64,000 bases of DNA, taken from positions 16,151,205-16,215,204 of the forward strand of contig NC_069134.1 in NCBI RefSeq assembly GCF_026914265.1, in the 5' to 3' direction. Of this stretch, positions 59,910 to 64,000 are shown piece by piece (within the stretch, counting starts at the first letter, position 1; the number at the start of each line of letters is the position of its first letter). A program made the position numbers and the translations under genes. The DNA comes from Mya arenaria (taxonomy: Eukaryota > Mollusca > Bivalvia > Myida > Myidae). A model generated the notes under the pieces. That model saw only the letters and a list, made by a program, of their open reading frames with translations, ran no database searches and was not told the origin of the DNA.

Positions 59910-61535
59910 ACGTTATTCGCGCATGTTATGTGGACCTAAACCACCCACCTAATACACGCATATAATGTGTTTCTTATCCAAGCATGTTATGTGGACCTCA
60001 CCCGCACAATGTATGTGAACCTCATCCAAGCATGCTATGTTGAACTCATCCGCACATTGTATGTGAACCTCGTCCAAGCATGTAGTGTGGACCTCGTCCG
60101 CACATTGTATGTGAACCTCATCCAAGCATGCTATGTGGAACTCATCCGCACATTGTATGTGAACCTCATCCAAGCATGTAGTGTGGACCTCATCCGCACA
60201 TAGTATGTGAACCTCATCGAGGCATGTAGTGTGGACCTCATTCGCACATTGTATGTGAACCTCATCCAAGCATGTTATGTGGAACTCATCCGCACATTGT
60301 ATGTGAACCTCATCCAAGCATGCTATGTGGAACTCATCCGCACATTGTATGTGAACCTCATCCAAGCATGTTATGTGGAACTCATCCGCACATTGTATGT
60401 GAACCTCATCCAAGCATGCTATGTTGATCTCATCCGCACATTGTATGTGAACCTCTTCCAAGCATGTAGCGTGGACCTCGTCCGCACATTGTATGTGAAC
60501 CTCATTCAAGCATGTTATGTGGACCTCATCCGCACATTGTATGTGAACCTCATTCAAGCATGTAGCGTGGACCTCGTCCGCACATTGTACGTGAACCTCA
60601 TTCAAGCATGTAGTATGGACCTCGTCCGCACACTGTATGTGAACCTCTTCCATGCAAGTTATGTGGAACTCATCCGCACATTGTATGTGAACCTCATTCA
60701 AGCATGTAGTGTGGACCTCGTCCGCACATTGTATGTGAACCTCATTCAAGCATGTTATGTGGACCTCGTCCGCACATTGCATGTGAACCTCATTCAAGCA
60801 TGTAGTGTGGACCTCATCCGCACATTGTACGTGAACCTCATTCAAGCATGTAGTATGGACCTCGTCCGCACACTGTATGTGAACCTCTTCCATGCAAGTT
60901 ATGTGGAACTCATCCGCACATTGTATGTGAACCTCATTCAAGCATGTAGTGTGGACCTCGTCCGCACATTGTATGTGAACCTCTTCCATGCAAGTTATGT
61001 GGAACTCATCCGCACTTTGTATGTGAACCTCATTCAAGCATGTAGTGTGGACCTCGTCCGCACATTGTATGTGAACCTCATCCAAGCATGATATGTGGAC
61101 CTCGTCCACACATTGTATGTGAACCTCATCCAAGCATGTTTTGTGGACCTCGTCCGCACATTGTATGTGAACCTCATCCAAGCATGTTATGTGGACCTCA
61201 TCCGCACATTGTATGTGAACCTCATTCAAGCATGAAGTGTGGACCTCGTCCGCACATTGTATGTGAACCTCATTCAAGCATGAAGTGTGGACCTCGTCCG
61301 CACATTGTATATGAACCTCATTCAAGCATGTAGTGTGGAACTCGTCCGCACATTGTATGTGAACCTCTTCCAAGCAAGTTATGTGGACCTAATCAGCATA
61401 TTTTTTATTGACCTCATCCACGCATGCTAATTTCATCCGCCTATCGTATGTTGAAGCAATCGTGCATGTTATGTGGACTTCGTCCACGCATATTATATGA
61501 ACAATTCATCCATGCATACCATGTTGCCCACATTC
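59910..61535. repeat. Minisatellite G: 48-bp (2 x 24) unit, about 34 copies
   Basis: Half units GTGAACCTCATCCAAGCATG... and GTGGACCTCATCCGCACATT... alternate, so the array is a dimer of a 24-bp ancestor. Because 48 is divisible by three, one frame stays open on both strands for hundreds of codons. The minus strand reads EVHIQCADEVHTTCLD for about 29 repeats (474 codons, opened by TTG rather than ATG) and the plus strand NLIQACYVELIRTLYV. Both edges decay gradually. Confidence 0.95.
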
Positions 61536-61553
61536 ACAAGACGAAAACAAATT

Positions 61554-61630
61554 GCAGACAGATCGGGACTCGAACCCGTGACTCCTTCGCTGACAGGGCG
61601 AGTGCTCTACCGACTATGTTACCAGACCAC
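61554..61630 (-). repeat. tRNA-like head of a SINE
   Basis: The minus strand holds GGTAACATAGTCGGTAGAGC (A box) and ACGGGTTCGAGTCCCG, a perfect T arm with B box GGTTCGAGTCC at 61576-61566. The anticodon stem is plausible but the acceptor ends do not pair, so it is a tRNA-derived SINE head, not a tRNA gene. Confidence 0.75.
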
Positions 61631-61639
61631 TTGCACATC

Positions 61640-63062
61640 TCCTAGACACTTCACAAACCATACAACATTAATATGATTTCAACAGTATGGTGACCTTTAC
61701 ATTTATTTTTTAATATAATATTTAATTGCCAATCCTTTTTGCTGTTATCTAAATATTTTCTCTTGACATAATATTTACTAAAATAACGGTCAAAATACAA
61801 GCAGTTTTATTTGTTTTCGTCTTATTTAGTGAACCAAGCCTTTTAAAAGATGAATACTTTTTGTAACGAAAAAGCGTTACTGGATTTTTTTTTTTAAAAA
61901 GAACACTTTCCTGTAGCGAGCCAAAATCTTGATATTTTGTGGCACAATGATACCTATGAAAATAATGAAGGTATATTTTTGTTAAATGATACACACACTT
62001 AGCTGCTTATTATCCTAAAATTAAAAAAGATTATAGTATTTGTAAGTAGGTTAAATTATGAAGTATCCCGGCTAAAAGCAGTAAATATAATTGATAGCTG
62101 TTCAAAAACACATTACAAATTTTGACGAATATGTTGATAAAACCAATTAAGTCCCAATTTAAGTTCAAACCTTTCCCTTTATATAAAGCTGGTCGTAAGT
62201 AAAGTTTCGACATTGTGAATTGTGATGACTTCAACGTGCAAATGGTATTATATATTGAACCTAAATCGGGGGTGTTTTTTCTCTATTAAATCGATTCACA
62301 TTTATTTGTTATCGACAAGTCATCGAAGTGTCGTCTTTCAATCATTTCTTCAAGGAACAAGAAATTACAAAATTTGAATTTCAAGACATACATGACGAAA
62401 GTCTAAAAAGTCTGAATAAGTATCCGTTTTTGAAAACTTAGTGTTTGCGCTAATAAGCCTAATTAAGGTAATTAAAAAACTCACTAAATAAGCTGACTTA
62501 ATTCTCTGTTGATTTAACTGCAACAACGTTTTCTAAAAGACAGATCATGTAGTATATAATTATGCACTCGTAGTTTCAAAATATACATGCATGTAGTTTT
62601 GTTACTAGGCATTTTGTATTTTTTAAGTACTATCAAGCACTAGATGTCAAACTCCTTCAAACGAGCATACCAACAAAATGGCTAGCGCGCATAGTCCGCA
62701 TAATGTTATACCATAAGATATACATGCATGTGTTTATATTCGGCTTGAGAAAACATAAATCTGCCACAGGTGTCGGGTATTTACACCTGGGCCGGCTTAA
62801 GAAGGACCCTTCAAACCCAAGACAACTATAGGTGTGGGCACGTGTATGACCTTAGATATACAGGTAATGTCTGTTAGTCAAATTACATGTACACATCATT
62901 ACAGGCACCAAGCAAACTGTTTGCTCTAGAAGATAGGAACTCATTTCAAAGACTTCCTCAACATCTCAATTACACCATTCCTGACGTCCCAGTTTGGACA
63001 TAACCCATAACCCCCGCAAATGGTACATGTGGATGCTAAATTATTTGTTTCTATTTGCATAC
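61640..63062. other. Probable intron of the minus-strand locus
   Basis: AT-rich. A short minus frame at about 62994-62955 (MSKLGRQEW) is too weak to call. Nothing else recognised. Confidence 0.4.
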
Positions 63063-63505
63063 CTTCTGCTGTGACTAGCTTTGATATTCGACTCCGTATG
63101 CCCCGTCTCGTGCAGGGTGACGCTCCGTTCTAGCCTCGCTGTGATGTCATCAACGAACACGCGTACGGGACGATGGGGCAGCGTCTCTCTCAGGTCGAGA
63201 CTTGTGCTCGCCCTCCCGTGCAGCAGCCGGAGTCTCTCGGCAAACACTGGCGGCAGACGGTCCCGATGAGATTTCCTCCGGCGTTCCTTGTACTTCACGT
63301 TATTCAGTTTGAGCGTCACTTTGTTTGACTGAACTACTTGTTCTCTGAATGCATCCAAAATGTCTTGGGTAATCATAATATAATTCTTAGTCTCTTTTAT
63401 CGTCGGCAGATGCTTCATGTTGGCGGTCTGTACAGAATTTGGCCGTCGGGATACCGCCATATCCTGCGCGTTAGATTCGTGATGCCTTTGGCGTTTATCC
63501 ATCAT
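63063..63505 (-). CDS. Candidate start exon A of an unrecognised gene
   Basis: Tandem ATG ATG at 63505, with an in-frame TGA eight codons upstream. It has 147 codons plus two bases, then donor AGAAG|GTATGC. The protein is basic: LPTIKETKNYIMITQDILDA may form a helix, followed by KYKERRRKSHRDRLPPVFAE, RLRLLHGRAST and HRPVRVFVDDITARLE. The exon is long, GC-rich and free of stops. Phase 2 at the donor fits the acceptor at 53563 (total about 297 aa). If A is a separate gene, its next exon lies elsewhere or was missed. No family recognised. Confidence 0.6.
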
Positions 63506-64000
63506 AACGTTTAATTTCTTAATTCACAATTCCAGTTCCATTCTCGCATTTTCACTTTCATGAAATATGTCCACAATCTCACTTTCAATATAAAAATATA
63601 AACAAATCCCTTCACTCATGTTATGCCATTTGTGTTGTCTTATCTTTAAGTCCTCTTCTGGGTCTATAAATTACAAAATGTGTCCATAACGCTATTAGAA
63701 GTCAGTCAATACGTTTTAAATAAACACTTTTAAGTTATCAAAGCCATTGAAGATCATTGAAAATATTTACGCGCTAGAGTACTGTTCAACACCTTTTTAA
63801 TCTCATGCCTCCTAATGACCCATGAATGTAGGGGCGATAGCACGCAGACCACCTGATCTGGGAGCGCTCAAACGCTGAGTTATATTACTCACTAATGGAA
63901 CACTCAATTTATCATTTATTCGATAAATTGCTAATGAAAAACATAAACAATGTTGGTGGTTTCTAGAATTGTCCATTGCTCGATGTAACTATACAAAAGA
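63506..64000. other. Upstream of exon A, nothing recognised
   Basis: AT-rich with no clear TATA box at the expected distance. AATTTATC...GATAAATT near 63907-63930 is a small palindrome. Confidence 0.4.

Noticed and set aside
61554-61630. Functional tRNA gene
   Set aside because: T arm and A box are good, but the acceptor strands do not pair and the anticodon arm is irregular; a SINE head fits better.
62955-62995. A fifth ATG exon of the minus-strand locus
   Set aside because: Only nine codons and a poor donor (GTGTAA).
1-64000. Retrovirus-like, Polinton-like or other capsid/envelope-bearing elements, and toxin gene remnants
   Set aside because: Looked for on both strands; nothing recognisable beyond a LINE fragment and small DNA transposons.

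Overview
The window reads as nuclear DNA of a bivalve mollusc: AT-rich, with GT-AG introns, poly(A) signals, and many short dispersed repeats of the kind that fill clam and mussel genomes (tRNA-derived SINEs, a TTAA-flanked MITE, hairpin MITEs, a CAGGGTTCC-ended transposon, molluscan modular repeats). The assignment rests on repeat style and gene structure and was not checked by a search.

Layout. 1-5 kb: an intronless gene of an unrecognised family (178 aa), a SINE and two 60-bp minisatellites. 7.8-16.3 kb: three large minisatellites (25-, 38- and 34-bp units). 19.7-21.2 kb: a second intronless gene (158 aa), clearly a paralogue of the first, behind a TATA/Inr promoter. 22-25 kb: diverged repeats and a G-rich run. 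26.9-31.6 kb (minus): a four-exon OSER1 gene (289 aa) with a transposon in its first intron. 32-34 kb: a dead LINE fragment and SINE remnants. 35.6-45.1 kb (plus): a nine-exon membrane-anchored, lysine-rich protein that best fits LYRIC/metadherin. 45-52 kb: dispersed repeats, including an insert between 29-bp direct repeats. 53.1-63.5 kb (minus): an unrecognised locus in which four separate ATG exons, all ending in the same splice phase, could each join one shared terminal exon. Two more minisatellites (26- and 48-bp units) lie in its introns.

The most interesting items are the paralogous pair (at 1.9 and 20.0 kb) and the multi-start locus. The pair share an LF-V helix motif, a C-x2-C-x6-C-x-C knuckle, an RVxW-D-E motif that fits the PP1-docking consensus, and a conserved PILKHK-x2-CI-x-IVS tail. 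Seven tandem arrays together cover roughly 10 kb, about 15% of the window. No retrovirus-like, Polinton-like or toxin gene remnants were recognised.
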